Shown here: piece by piece, positions 24,537 through 33,292 of the stretch
Layout: every line of letters begins with the position of its first letter
Numbering within the stretch: position 1 is the stretch's first letter
From: Caldivirga sp.
GTDB lineage: Archaea > Thermoproteota > Thermoprotei > Thermoproteales > Thermocladiaceae
Assembly (NCBI RefSeq): GCF_023256255.1
Contig: NZ_JAGDXD010000020.1
Location: 1-43,954 of the forward strand
DNA length: 43,954 nucleotides
Direction of reading: 5' to 3'
Notes under the pieces: model-generated
What the model saw: only the letters and a program-made list of their open reading frames with translations
What the model was told of the DNA's origin: nothing
Databases searched by the model: none
Made by a program: the position numbers and the translations under genes

Positions 24537-26231
24537 CTAGGGGGTTGGTAGGTAGGCTTGCTCCCATGGGTACTTACCCTTATCCTTGATGTCCCTTATT
24601 TCATCAAGCTTCTTAAGCATTACATTCAACTCCTCCCTACTTATCTTTCTGAATAATGGCTTTGGTTCACTTAACTGTAATCCCTGTTCAATAGGCTTCC
24701 CAGCATCCCTCCATCTTAAGCCATTACTGTAACCCATCATTCTCCATAATTCACTAACACTGAAGGGTATTACTGGTGCAAGTGCTACTGATAATGTCTT
24801 AACAATACTCATGAGCATGTACAGTGCGCTGTCGAACTCAAAGCCACTTAACCTCCATGGTTGCTTCTCATTCAGGTACCTATTACCTATCCTTGCCATT
24901 TCAATTGACTGGGATACAGCATCCTTCAGCATTATTTTCTCATAATTCTCCTCAACAGTGTTGAGGATTTCAAGAACCTTGCCGTAAACCTCCTGGTCCT
25001 GCTCAGTCATCTTAACGTCACTGGGCACAGTACCCCATCTCCTTTTCGCCAGTGTTAATACCCTGTGTATGAAGTTACCCACCGTGTCATTCATAACTGA
25101 GTTAACTACGTCTAGGAATGAATCCCACGTGAAGTTACTATCCCTCTGCTCAGGCCTATTATAAATGAGGTAGAACCTCCAGTAGTCTGCTGGGAGTAGG
25201 GCTATAGCCTCATCAGCCCAGATTCCGACCCTCTGGCTCTTTGAGAATTTCCTACCCTCGAAAATCAAGTACTCCGTGGATGAGGTTGTCCATGGCATTA
25301 CATAATCTTCCCCAGTTGCCATGAGTAGTGCCGGGAATATTATTGTATGGAACGGTATGTTATCCTTACCTATGAAGAACACGACCCTAGTCCCCTTATT
25401 GAACCAGAACCTCCTCCACTCATCCTCCCTACCAAGCCTTCTAAAGTACTCTATGGTTGCTGAGACATAGCCTAAAACTGCCTCAAACCAAACGTAAATA
25501 GTCTTACCCTCAGAGCCTGGGAATGGGGCTGGGATACCCCACTTATTATCCCTAGTTATTGCCCTGGGCCTTAAACCCTCCTTAAGCATCCCTAGGCTCA
25601 TTTGCCTTGCATTATCCGGAAGCGCATTATTCCCCTCAATGTAGCTCCTAATCCTATCCTCAAGCCTCCTTAAGTCAAGGTACCAGTGCCTAGTTAACCT
25701 CCACTCGGGGGTTGAACCACATATTGCGCACTTGGGGTTAATTAACATCCTTGGTTCAAGTAACTTACCGCAGTTCTCGCACTGGTCACCCCTGGCGTAG
25801 GGGTAGCCGCAGTAGGGGCATGTACCTATCACGAACCTGTCCGGTAGGAATATCTTATCCTTTGGGCAGTAGGGTAATTCATCATCTTTGGTGAATATGT
25901 AGCCATTATTGTAGATTTTAGTGAATGTATCCCTAACATACCACTTATGAACATCCGACTCAGTCCTAGTGTAGTTATCGGGTTCAATGCCCCAGAGTTT
26001 AAGTATTCTAACAATGACCTCATGCATTCTATCAGTTAATTGCCTTGGTTCAACACCCAGCTTAATAGCCTCAACCTCTATTGGTGTACCATGCTCATCA
26101 CTACCGGTGACGAAGACAACATCGTAACCCTTCAACTTAAGGTATCTGGTGAATACGTCGGCGGATAACAGTGAACCTATCAGGTTACCTAAGTGTGGGA
26201 CGGCGTAAATGTACGGCCATGCGGAGCCCAC
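24537..26231 (-). CDS. metG: methionyl-tRNA synthetase
   Basis: Class I MetRS charging tRNA-Met. Motifs: [11 protein letters not shown] (HIGH-type), a double zinc knuckle (CPYCGYP...CENCG, CAICG region), and FSKSQR (KMSKS-type). An anticodon-binding helical domain follows from about 370. At 564 aa it lacks the C-terminal EMAP-like domain. The called GTG 26231 gives MGSAWPYIY, but homologues normally begin a strand earlier ([10 protein letters not shown]), and the same frame does read VRWVV just upstream without an ATG, GTG or TTG. ATGs at 26254 and 26248 are one frame off. A non-standard start or a one-base error is likely. Confidence 0.9.
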   Translation of the reverse strand: MGSAWPYIYAVPHLGNLIGSLLSADVFTRYLKLKGYDVVFVTGSDEHGTPIEVEAIKLGVEPRQLTDRMHEVIVRILKLWGIEPDNYTRTESDVHKWYVRDTFTKIYNNGYIFTKDDELPYCPKDKIFLPDRFVIGTCPYCGYPYARGDQCENCGKLLEPRMLINPKCAICGSTPEWRLTRHWYLDLRRLEDRIRSYIEGNNALPDNARQMSLGMLKEGLRPRAITRDNKWGIPAPFPGSEGKTIYVWFEAVLGYVSATIEYFRRLGREDEWRRFWFNKGTRVVFFIGKDNIPFHTIIFPALLMATGEDYVMPWTTSSTEYLIFEGRKFSKSQRVGIWADEAIALLPADYWRFYLIYNRPEQRDSNFTWDSFLDVVNSVMNDTVGNFIHRVLTLAKRRWGTVPSDVKMTEQDQEVYGKVLEILNTVEENYEKIMLKDAVSQSIEMARIGNRYLNEKQPWRLSGFEFDSALYMLMSIVKTLSVALAPVIPFSVSELWRMMGYSNGLRWRDAGKPIEQGLQLSEPKPLFRKISREELNVMLKKLDEIRDIKDKGKYPWEQAYLPTP

Positions 26232-26361
26232 AACCCACCTTACTCCATTTCCATTGGGGTCACTGGAGATTCGCTTGTCAAGTACCCTTAATAAGCTTTT
26301 CCATTACAATAATCAAAAATAAAGTTAAACATAATTTAATTGACGTGAACCTAAAGAAATA

Positions 26362-27816
26362 GTGAGTCTGGCTTTTAAATCGAAGCCTCCAACACTGTTC
26401 ATGAATAGATATCAGTTAACGATAACGGTTGTTTCAATAGCGTTAGCAGTATCATTGGCTATCTTAATAATTAACATTACTTCAATCTCATCTAAAAACA
26501 GCATTACTGTTACAAGTGTTATTACTAAGACCATAACATATACTCCACGGTATGTTAATACTTCAAGCAGTAACAGTAGTCAATTTGAGTACCAATTCAT
26601 GCTACCTTACGTGATTCAATCAATACCTGAGGAGTCTAATGGGTACTGGCGTAGTACAGTAATGTTTGAGGAGAATCCACAACACAATTACGTTATACCT
26701 ACTAGAACAGGGTTCTTCATGGTTAACGTGACTTGGGGTGTGGTTGTACCACCTGCTATTTACGGTGACCTACTGCTCGTAACTACTTCAGGTCCGTTCA
26801 ATTCATCAAGCTCAAGCTTCCCACTCAACATAGGTAGTGTTTACGCCATAAACTTAACCAATGGCGCTATCGTTTGGTTCAGGGTCTTCCCTAATCAAAT
26901 AATGACCCAACCAATAGTGTTCAACGGTATAATGATTGTTGGCCTAGGCAATAGTGTGCTAACACCAACATATAGGGGTACTGGGACTAATTACCTAGCC
27001 GCAGTCAATGTTACTAACGGTGAAGTATTATGGAACTACACTACGCTTGGTGAAGACATGCCTACACCCGTATTCTATAGGGGTCTCGTAATAGAGGCTG
27101 ATGGTAGTGGTGAAGCCTTTGCATTAAACGCAACCACGGGTAAGCCTCTTTGGGTTGATGAGTTAGGTACTTATGATAGCATGTCATCGTTACTCCTAGT
27201 TAATAACATAGTTTACTTCGGTACATCAACAACCTTCTGGGCTATTAACGCCACTACAGGTAGTGTTATTTGGAGTGATTACCTGTATGGTAATTACCAA
27301 AACATTGGTGGTTTGGATGATTCCTCACCAGCCTACTACAATGGAATCGTGGTTACGTCATTTACTCTACATAACCCTAACGACACCATGAGCGTCATGT
27401 TGGTAGCGTTCAATGCTAGTAATGGGCGAGTCCTATGGATTCTTAATGAGGGCTTATCTAAAATTACACCTAATCTAGAGGCGCCTCCTGTCGTTATTTA
27501 TGACGGCTTAGTGATTCACGATTCCCCAGTGGGTGTGCTTTATGTTGTTAATTTTACTAATGGTAAGGTCTTATGGACCTTTAAGACTGGGTTAACATTA
27601 AGTAATGCGGTTATTGTACTTAAGAAGTTCATAGTTATACAGAATAGGAGCGGTGAACTTTTCATTCTTACATTAAACGGTAACCTAGTTAAGGAGGTTT
27701 ACACACCTGTGGTGCCTGGTCCTGGGAATCTCTTAGCTACTGGTGATTCATTAATTCTAGTTGGGGTGAATGGTATTGTTGAGTCATTACCGTTATTTAC
27801 GCTGCTTCATTCTTAG
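26362..27816 (+). CDS. membrane-anchored PQQ-type beta-propeller protein
   Basis: After a basic start and one signal-anchor segment (about residues 17-37) comes a Ser/Thr-rich spacer, then a propeller built from repeats such as VYAINLTNGAIVWF, LAAVNVTNGEVLWN, AFALNATTGKPLWV and VVNFTNGKVLW. The xAxNxxTGxxxW pattern is that of PQQ/quinoprotein-like repeats; about seven blades are visible. Family members include alcohol dehydrogenases and non-enzymatic scaffold proteins; no PQQ-ligand set is evident, so scaffold or binding is likelier. GTG 26362 fits a TATA near 26331-26340; ATG 26401 is an alternative. Confidence 0.82.
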   Translation: MSLAFKSKPPTLFMNRYQLTITVVSIALAVSLAILIINITSISSKNSITVTSVITKTITYTPRYVNTSSSNSSQFEYQFMLPYVIQSIPEESNGYWRSTVMFEENPQHNYVIPTRTGFFMVNVTWGVVVPPAIYGDLLLVTTSGPFNSSSSSFPLNIGSVYAINLTNGAIVWFRVFPNQIMTQPIVFNGIMIVGLGNSVLTPTYRGTGTNYLAAVNVTNGEVLWNYTTLGEDMPTPVFYRGLVIEADGSGEAFALNATTGKPLWVDELGTYDSMSSLLLVNNIVYFGTSTTFWAINATTGSVIWSDYLYGNYQNIGGLDDSSPAYYNGIVVTSFTLHNPNDTMSVMLVAFNASNGRVLWILNEGLSKITPNLEAPPVVIYDGLVIHDSPVGVLYVVNFTNGKVLWTFKTGLTLSNAVIVLKKFIVIQNRSGELFILTLNGNLVKEVYTPVVPGPGNLLATGDSLILVGVNGIVESLPLFTLLHS

Positions 27817-27867
27817 TGCGGTAACTTAGGTAGTGTTTAAAAGCCGTAATAAATTGTAATATTTCAA

Positions 27868-28494
27868 GTGGGTGAAATGTCCCTAATTGATGTAAGCAGG
27901 TTGAATGAGTTTGATGAGGACATGGTGATAAGGTTTCCCATAAGGCCTCATACGTTTAAGAAGGGGAAAGTTAGGTTAATGAGCATTGATGCCTTTGAGA
28001 AGGCTATTGATCCAAGTAGGTTAAGCATACTTAAGTTGATAGCGTTCGGCGTATCGAAGCCTTCTGTAATTGGCGTGAAGCTTAAGATGCCTAAGTCTAC
28101 GTTATATAGGCACCTATCAGTGTTAATGAGGTATGGTTGGATTGAAAGAAGCAGTTACGGGTTAGTGTTCTCGGCCCCCATATACCTAGCCTACGAGGTT
28201 GAAAGCGGGAAGCCTGGTTCATTAAGCATAAGGCTTCTTAATGGGAAGGGGGCCTTCATAGATGAGAAGACGGGCTTCATAATAATTAACGGTGTTAGGC
28301 CTATTCAAAACTGCCTAAAGTGCCCAATGCTTAGGCAGTGTACGGAGCATGTTAAGTTGTTGGCTCATGAATTTAACGTAACCTTAAGAAGTAAAACTCC
28401 CGCCGAAGCCTACATAGAGGTTTTAACCTGGGTAACGTCTAAGAACTTGGCTAAGATACTTAACTCAATATACTTGGATTTAAGCATTAGGTGA
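27868..28494 (+). CDS. winged-helix regulator with C-terminal cysteine motif (paralogue of 9428)
   Basis: A winged helix spans about residues 45-100 (GVKLKMPKSTLYRHLSVLMR). The C-terminal part mirrors the protein at 9428: AFIDEKTGFIII lines up with AFIDSRKGVLIV, then C149-x2-C152-x5-C158 and a helical end. A third member of the family is not in the window. GTG 27868 is about 28 bases beyond TATA GTGTTTAAAAG (27833-27843). It precedes hflX on the same strand by 58 bases. Ligand and targets unknown. Confidence 0.75.
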   Translation: MGEMSLIDVSRLNEFDEDMVIRFPIRPHTFKKGKVRLMSIDAFEKAIDPSRLSILKLIAFGVSKPSVIGVKLKMPKSTLYRHLSVLMRYGWIERSSYGLVFSAPIYLAYEVESGKPGSLSIRLLNGKGAFIDEKTGFIIINGVRPIQNCLKCPMLRQCTEHVKLLAHEFNVTLRSKTPAEAYIEVLTWVTSKNLAKILNSIYLDLSIR

Positions 28495-28552
28495 CTTAAC
28501 TCTATTGTGGAAAAGTAATAAAAACGCACGCATGATAGTGATAGTAGTTAGC

Positions 28553-29782
28553 ATGGGTAAGGAAGCGTTACTGGTTTACGTGGATCCAAACCCCATGGAT
28601 AGTAAGATTAATGAGTTTAGGATGCTTGCTGAAGTAGCTGGTTACGAAGTTAAAGGACTCGTAGTGCAGAGGAGGGTTCCGGACTCCAGGTACTATATGG
28701 GTAGTGGTAAGCTTGGGGATGTTAAGAAACTTATTGAAGATGGCGTTAACTACCTAATAACCTATCATCAGCTTAAGCCTAACCAATCCTTCAACTTATC
28801 CAGGGAGTTAAGGATAAACGTGATGGATAGGGTTAAGTTAATCCTAGAAATATTCGATAAGAGGGCTGGTGATGCTGAGGCTAAACTACAGATAAGATTA
28901 GCTGAGTTGAAGTACTCATTACCGTTAATCAGGGAGTACATTAGGTTAAGTAAGAAGGGAGAGCAGATTGGCTTTCACGGCTTAGGTGAGTATGGTGCTG
29001 AGACCTACTATAAGCATGCATTAAGGCAGATAGCCTCAGTGAAGAGGAGGTTAAGTACAATAAAATCCATGAGGGATACTCACATAATTAAGAGGAAGGA
29101 TAAGGGTATACCTGAGGTTGCATTGACAGGCTACACTATGGCTGGTAAGACAACGCTCTTTAATAGATTAACGGGTGAGGGCAAGTACATTGATGGTAAG
29201 GCGTTCGCAACCTTATCAACGTACTCCAGGTTAGTTAACTTCAATGGTAAGTACGCTGTTATCACAGACACTGTGGGGTTCATTGATGATTTACCGCCAA
29301 TACTTGTGGAGTCCTTCTACTCAACAATAAGGGAGATCACGTACGCTGACCTTATACTCCTCATAATTGATTCAAGTGACCCAATAGAGGAGGTGCGTAG
29401 GAAGGTTAATAGTTCAATAAGCATACTGAACGATATAGCAGTACCAATGGGTAAGGTTATTCCGGTCTTCAACAAGATTGACCAGGTTAAGGACACTAGC
29501 CCATTAATGAAAATGGCTCTTGAGTTTAAGCTAAGTAATCCACTATTCATATCAGCTAAGGCTGGTATTGGCCTAGAGTCATTGAAAGGTAGGATAGCCT
29601 CAGAGTTGAAGGATTATGCCACTGTAAGATTAGCGGTGGAGGATCTTGATGAGGTTAATCACCTGCTTAAACATAGGGCTTCAATAATGGTTATTAATGA
29701 TGACTCAGCGTTAGTTAACGTCAGGAGAGAGGATCTTACAATCCTTGACGAGAGGGGGATTAGTTACTGGATTGAAGGCTGA
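28553..29782 (+). CDS. hflX: HflX-type GTPase
   Basis: HflX is a ribosome-associated GTPase that rescues or splits stalled ribosomes. The N-terminal HflX domain has VVQRRVPDSRYYMGSGKLGD and a glycine-rich segment. The G domain has GYTMAGKTTLFNRLTG (P loop, normally GYTNAGKS/T), DTVGF, and NKID, with a short C-terminal domain. ATG 28553 (MGKEALLVYVD) begins the first strand and is preferred over TTG 28505 and ATG 28532. The 3' end overlaps the converging pcc1 gene by 23 bases. Confidence 0.9.
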   Translation: MGKEALLVYVDPNPMDSKINEFRMLAEVAGYEVKGLVVQRRVPDSRYYMGSGKLGDVKKLIEDGVNYLITYHQLKPNQSFNLSRELRINVMDRVKLILEIFDKRAGDAEAKLQIRLAELKYSLPLIREYIRLSKKGEQIGFHGLGEYGAETYYKHALRQIASVKRRLSTIKSMRDTHIIKRKDKGIPEVALTGYTMAGKTTLFNRLTGEGKYIDGKAFATLSTYSRLVNFNGKYAVITDTVGFIDDLPPILVESFYSTIREITYADLILLIIDSSDPIEEVRRKVNSSISILNDIAVPMGKVIPVFNKIDQVKDTSPLMKMALEFKLSNPLFISAKAGIGLESLKGRIASELKDYATVRLAVEDLDEVNHLLKHRASIMVINDDSALVNVRREDLTILDERGISYWIEG

Positions 29783-30023
29783 GGACTAGGTAAATGTGCT
29801 TAAGAACACCATTAACTAGGCTCCTTGCACTATTAACGTCACTTGCATTAATAGTTATTACAACATCACCATTGCTTAAACGCGTGGTCACCATGCCCCT
29901 CTTAAACTTGAACTCAGGCTCCATAGCCTTAAAAACCCTATAAACTACCTCACTGTCCACGCTTAACCTAAGCCTAACCTCAACCTCTACGTATTCAGGC
30001 TTACCTACGCTACTGCTGGTCAT
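29760..30023 (-). CDS. pcc1: KEOPS complex subunit Pcc1
   Basis: Pcc1 is the dimerising subunit of KEOPS, which makes t6A on tRNAs. The 87-aa protein has the LAGE/Pcc1 pattern: VEVRLRLSVDSEVVYRVFKA, TTRLSNGDVVITINASDVNS and a final ARSLVNGVLKHI helix. Its ATG lies inside the end of the upstream coiled-coil gene (14-base overlap), so the two are almost certainly co-transcribed and coupled. Confidence 0.85.
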   Translation of the reverse strand: MTSSSVGKPEYVEVEVRLRLSVDSEVVYRVFKAMEPEFKFKRGMVTTRLSNGDVVITINASDVNSARSLVNGVLKHIYLVLSLQSSN

Positions 30024-30999
30024 CAGTGTCCTCCAGTCCTATTAACTCATCAAGGCTAACCCTTTCACCCTTCTCAAGCTTCTGAAGGGCCTCCATCGCC
30101 TTCTTCCTCAACTCATCCTTAACCAACTCCTCACTCTTCCTTCTCTCAGCAGTGGCTGCGGATTTCCTAGCGGCTACTAGGAGTAGCCTATTCTTATTAA
30201 TCTCATCAATAACCTGCCTCTTAACTTCCTTAAGCTCCTTGATTCTTGCGTAAAGGCTCAGCATCTGTTTCTTAATTTCATCCCTCTCCGACTTTAATTC
30301 ATCCCTCCTCTTCTTAAGTTCACCTATGCTATTCCTAACCTCATTCACCTTATTCCTAAGCCCCATTAACTCATCCTTAAGGGGCTTATAACTACCCTCG
30401 TAGGTTGACTTCAGATTATTAACTAATTCCTCACGCCTCTTACTTAACTCATTAATCTCCTTAATCGTGTTGGCTATGTGGTTCCTAAGCTCATCCAGGG
30501 TTTCAGCCTTCTCAAGGTTCTTCCCAAGCTCAGTAATCGTCTTGTAGAACTCCATCTCCCTCTTTAAATCTGAAGGGGATGTATCATGCTCGAACTCCAG
30601 TCTCTCAATTAAAACCCTTAACTTATCCTTATCCTGAACCCTACCACCCGATGCCTCAAGTTCCTTTAAAAGCTCCCTAAGGTTCTTCACCCTATCCCTC
30701 AATTGGGTGATCCTCTTGCTTACCTCATCCTTCTCAGCCTTATTCTTCTTAAGGTATTCAACAAGGCTGTTTCTCTTACTAATGATTTCATTTATCCTAT
30801 TCTTTAATTCACTTAACTCACTCCTCTTACTGTTTAACTGGTTTATTATTGAGGTTAACTGACTCCTCTTCTCATTTAACTTGCCCTTAAGTTCATTCAA
30901 CTCTTTATACGCCTTATCTAACTCACCGTTGATATCATTCAGCTTAGCGCTTAACTCTTCTATCTTCTTCTCAAGCTCCTCAACATTAAGCAATGACAC
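30010..30999 (-). CDS. long coiled-coil protein (COG1340-like)
   Basis: Nearly all of its ~329 residues form heptad-patterned, Lys/Glu-rich coiled coil (about 5-300), with a short break near 120-150 (ASGGRVQDKDK) and a C-terminal KSEELVKDELRKKAMEALQK segment ending in an acidic tail. This matches the archaeal coiled-coil family often annotated COG1340. Its role is unknown. GTG 30999 is favoured over TTG 31005, because TATA GCTTATATATTGG (31018-31030) lies ~25 bases upstream. It shares an operon with pcc1. Confidence 0.8.
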   Translation of the reverse strand: MSLLNVEELEKKIEELSAKLNDINGELDKAYKELNELKGKLNEKRSQLTSIINQLNSKRSELSELKNRINEIISKRNSLVEYLKKNKAEKDEVSKRITQLRDRVKNLRELLKELEASGGRVQDKDKLRVLIERLEFEHDTSPSDLKREMEFYKTITELGKNLEKAETLDELRNHIANTIKEINELSKRREELVNNLKSTYEGSYKPLKDELMGLRNKVNEVRNSIGELKKRRDELKSERDEIKKQMLSLYARIKELKEVKRQVIDEINKNRLLLVAARKSAATAERRKSEELVKDELRKKAMEALQKLEKGERVSLDELIGLEDTDDQQ

Positions 31000-31084
31000 A
31001 AGCAACCCTTACCAACCCAATATATAAGCTTTATCCAAGGAATTAATTAAAAATTTAAATCCAAGTAACCTAACCTAATACTTG

Positions 31085-31903
31085 ATGGAGTATAGGGAAT
31101 TTAGGGGAGGGTTAAAAATGCCAGTCATTGGCCTAGGCTCATACTTATCAGTGTCGGAATGCATGAGGAGGGATCATTACATTGCCGTATTCAAGAAGGC
31201 GCTTGAGGTAGGATATAGAATGTTTGACACCGCTGAGGCGTATAACTGTTCAGAGGAAGTTATCGGTAATGCTATTTCTGGTTTTTCTCGTGGTGATTTG
31301 TTTATTGTTAGTAAGGTTTGGCCTACTCATGCTTCTTTTGATGATGTTTTGAGGAGTGCTAGGGCTAGTGTTAGGAGGCTTGGTACTTTTATTGATCTTT
31401 ATCTTCTTCATTGGCCTAGTCGTGATGTTCCTATTTCTGAGACTATTAGGGCTTTTGAGAGGCTTATTGATGATGGTTTGATTAGGTTTATGGGTGTTAG
31501 TAATTTTGATGCTAAGGCCTTAATGGAGGCTATGGGTGCTGCTAGGAAGTATGAGATTGTTGCTAATGAGGTTAAGTATAATTTGGCTGATAGGTTCATT
31601 GAGAGGGATTTAATGCCAATGGCAATTAAGGAGAACATAGCCATAATAGCCTACAGTCCACTTGGCACTGGCTCACTACTAAACCCAAGTAACCCAGGTT
31701 ATGAAGTATTAAGGAGGATTGCAGCCAAGTACGGTAAAACACCAGCCCAAGTAGCATTAAACTGGCTAATAAGCAAACCAAACACAGTAGCAATACCAAA
31801 GGCAACAAGAGAGGAGCATTTAAGGGAGAACCTAGGAGCATTAGGATGGAGAATAAACCAAGAAGACCAAAAACAACTAGAACAAGCATACCCAATAGGC
31901 TAA
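31085..31903 (+). CDS. aldo-keto reductase
   Basis: A TIM-barrel NADPH-type reductase of 272 aa. Tetrad residues are visible in FDTAEAYN (Asp, Tyr), VSKVWP (Lys) and YLLHWPS (His). The C-terminal IAIPKATREEHLRENLGALG binds NADP(H). ATG 31085 follows TATA AAAATTTAAATCC (31050-31062) by ~28 bases. Odd point: from about 31262 to 31590 nearly every codon ends in T (or G), while the last ~230 bases are A/C-rich at third positions; the protein sequence stays family-like throughout. Substrate unknown. Confidence 0.9.
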   Translation: MEYREFRGGLKMPVIGLGSYLSVSECMRRDHYIAVFKKALEVGYRMFDTAEAYNCSEEVIGNAISGFSRGDLFIVSKVWPTHASFDDVLRSARASVRRLGTFIDLYLLHWPSRDVPISETIRAFERLIDDGLIRFMGVSNFDAKALMEAMGAARKYEIVANEVKYNLADRFIERDLMPMAIKENIAIIAYSPLGTGSLLNPSNPGYEVLRRIAAKYGKTPAQVALNWLISKPNTVAIPKATREEHLRENLGALGWRINQEDQKQLEQAYPIG

Positions 31904-32200
31904 TTCACTAACTCCACTTTAAACACAGATTTACATTTCCTTATTCTAAGAACAAAATAACATAATTCAAGGCACTACCCCAAGAGCCAGATAGAGTAAA
32001 TTAGAGGGTGATTACTTACAATGAACAAATTTATGACCTCGTGGGGATAACACGATACTCAACACAACCGTCAATCTTAAGGGATTGAATCTTTTTAACA
32101 CCAGTATGGTATAGCCCAATAACCTACTCGACATTAAGATAAAACGACCCGGAATAAAAGTCCATTCAGTAGATAGGCTTCCCAAACATAAGGAGGCAAA
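31904..32200. other. intergenic region between AKR gene and C/D sRNA candidate
   Basis: About 300 bases with no supportable gene. It is A-rich at the left and shows no clear hairpin or coding pattern. A TATA-like GTTATAAAG (32204-32212) at its right edge drives the sRNA candidate that follows. Confidence 0.55.
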
Positions 32201-32246
32201 AGCGTTATAAAGTTTCGCATTCCTTAGAAGAGAGGCTTCTTGGTTC

Positions 32247-32299
32247 TTGGTGAGGAAAGTGAAATAACTGAGGTTGATGAAACTGACCTGCTCTGATTT
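32247..32299 (+). ncRNA. C/D box sRNA candidate
   Basis: The order and spacing fit an archaeal C/D guide RNA: C-like GTGAGGA (32250-32256), 11-nt guide, D' CTGA (32268-32271), 2-nt spacer, C' TTGATGA (32274-32280), 12-nt guide AACTGACCTGCT (32281-32292), D CTGA (32293-32296). TATA GTTATAAAG (32204-32212) predicts initiation a little before the C box. The C box has one mismatch to RTGATGA. Targets were not identified. Confidence 0.55.
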
Positions 32300-32302
32300 A
32301 AC

Positions 32303-33250
32303 TTAGAATGTTACGTAGCTTATTTTAAGTGAGTCACTGGCTTTAGTTAATCTACTGAAGTCCTCCTCACTCATTCTCCACCCTGCTGCTCCTGCATTCT
32401 CCTCAACCTGCTCTGCGCTTCTAGCTCCAGGTATTGGGACAACATTGGGGTGCATTATTAGCCAGTTTAACGCCACCTGCGCTGGGGTTTTACCGTACTT
32501 GGCAGCCACCTCCTTAATAATGGGTACAAGTTTACTGCTTATTTCCCTAATATTATCATCCATGAATAATGGATCACCAGCCCTCAAATCACCCTTAGGC
32601 CTATTATCGGGACTATACTTACCTGTGACGACACCTTTAGCTAATGGACTCCATGCGATTAAGGTTAAGCCCTCCTTCTGAACATATGGTAGAATCTCTT
32701 TCTCGACTTCCCTTTCAACTATACTATACCTATTCTGGGTGCTCACTATGTCGGCCTTAGATAGGCATTTTCTAGCATGGTCAAGTAGTGGTGGTAGGTA
32801 ATTACTGACACCTATGTATCTTATTACCCCATCATTAACCAACTTCTCCATAGCCTTCATTGTTTCGCAAACAGGCGTGTTTAACCATGCTGCTGGCCAA
32901 TGAAGCTGAAGCAGGTCTATTACATCAACACCAAGGCGTTCCCTACTCCTATGAGCAGCCTTAATCACGTCATCGTACCTATGCCAGTCACCAGGCACCT
33001 TAGTGGCTACAATGACTTGATCCCTAATGCCAAGCTCCTTAATAGCCCTACCGACGAATTCCTCACTTCTACCTCTACCGTAAACGGCGGCAGTGTCTAT
33101 GAAGTTGATGCCGACCTCAATGGCTTTACCTATTACTGCCTTAGCAGTCTGATACTCGTATGGTCCCCAAGCATCCCCACCGAATTGCCATGCGCCTAAA
33201 CCAATGATGGATACTTTTAGGCCTGTTTTACCTAAGGACACGTATTCCAT
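32303..33250 (-). CDS. aldo-keto reductase, second copy
   Basis: Different AKR subfamily from the gene at 31085: it begins MEYVSLGKTGLKVSIIGLGA and has DTAAVYGRGRSEEFVG (Asp, Tyr), VATKVPGDW (Lys), LLQLHWPAAW (His) and a C-terminal PIPGARSAEQVEEN cofactor motif, as in Kvbeta/AKR11-13 type enzymes. ATG 33250 sits ~23 bases after TATA CTTTAATTAGG (33268-33278, minus strand), supporting it over the ATG/TTG further upstream. The stop is 6 bases from the end of the sRNA candidate. Confidence 0.9.
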   Translation of the reverse strand: MEYVSLGKTGLKVSIIGLGAWQFGGDAWGPYEYQTAKAVIGKAIEVGINFIDTAAVYGRGRSEEFVGRAIKELGIRDQVIVATKVPGDWHRYDDVIKAAHRSRERLGVDVIDLLQLHWPAAWLNTPVCETMKAMEKLVNDGVIRYIGVSNYLPPLLDHARKCLSKADIVSTQNRYSIVEREVEKEILPYVQKEGLTLIAWSPLAKGVVTGKYSPDNRPKGDLRAGDPLFMDDNIREISSKLVPIIKEVAAKYGKTPAQVALNWLIMHPNVVPIPGARSAEQVEENAGAAGWRMSEEDFSRLTKASDSLKISYVTF

Positions 33251-33292
33251 TACTAGCATTCCCTGGGGGCCTAATTAAAGGTTACGTCCATG

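Noticed and set aside
32080-32100. Possible CRISPR repeat (GGGATTGAATC)
   Set aside because: It occurs once only; there is no spaced repetition anywhere in the window.
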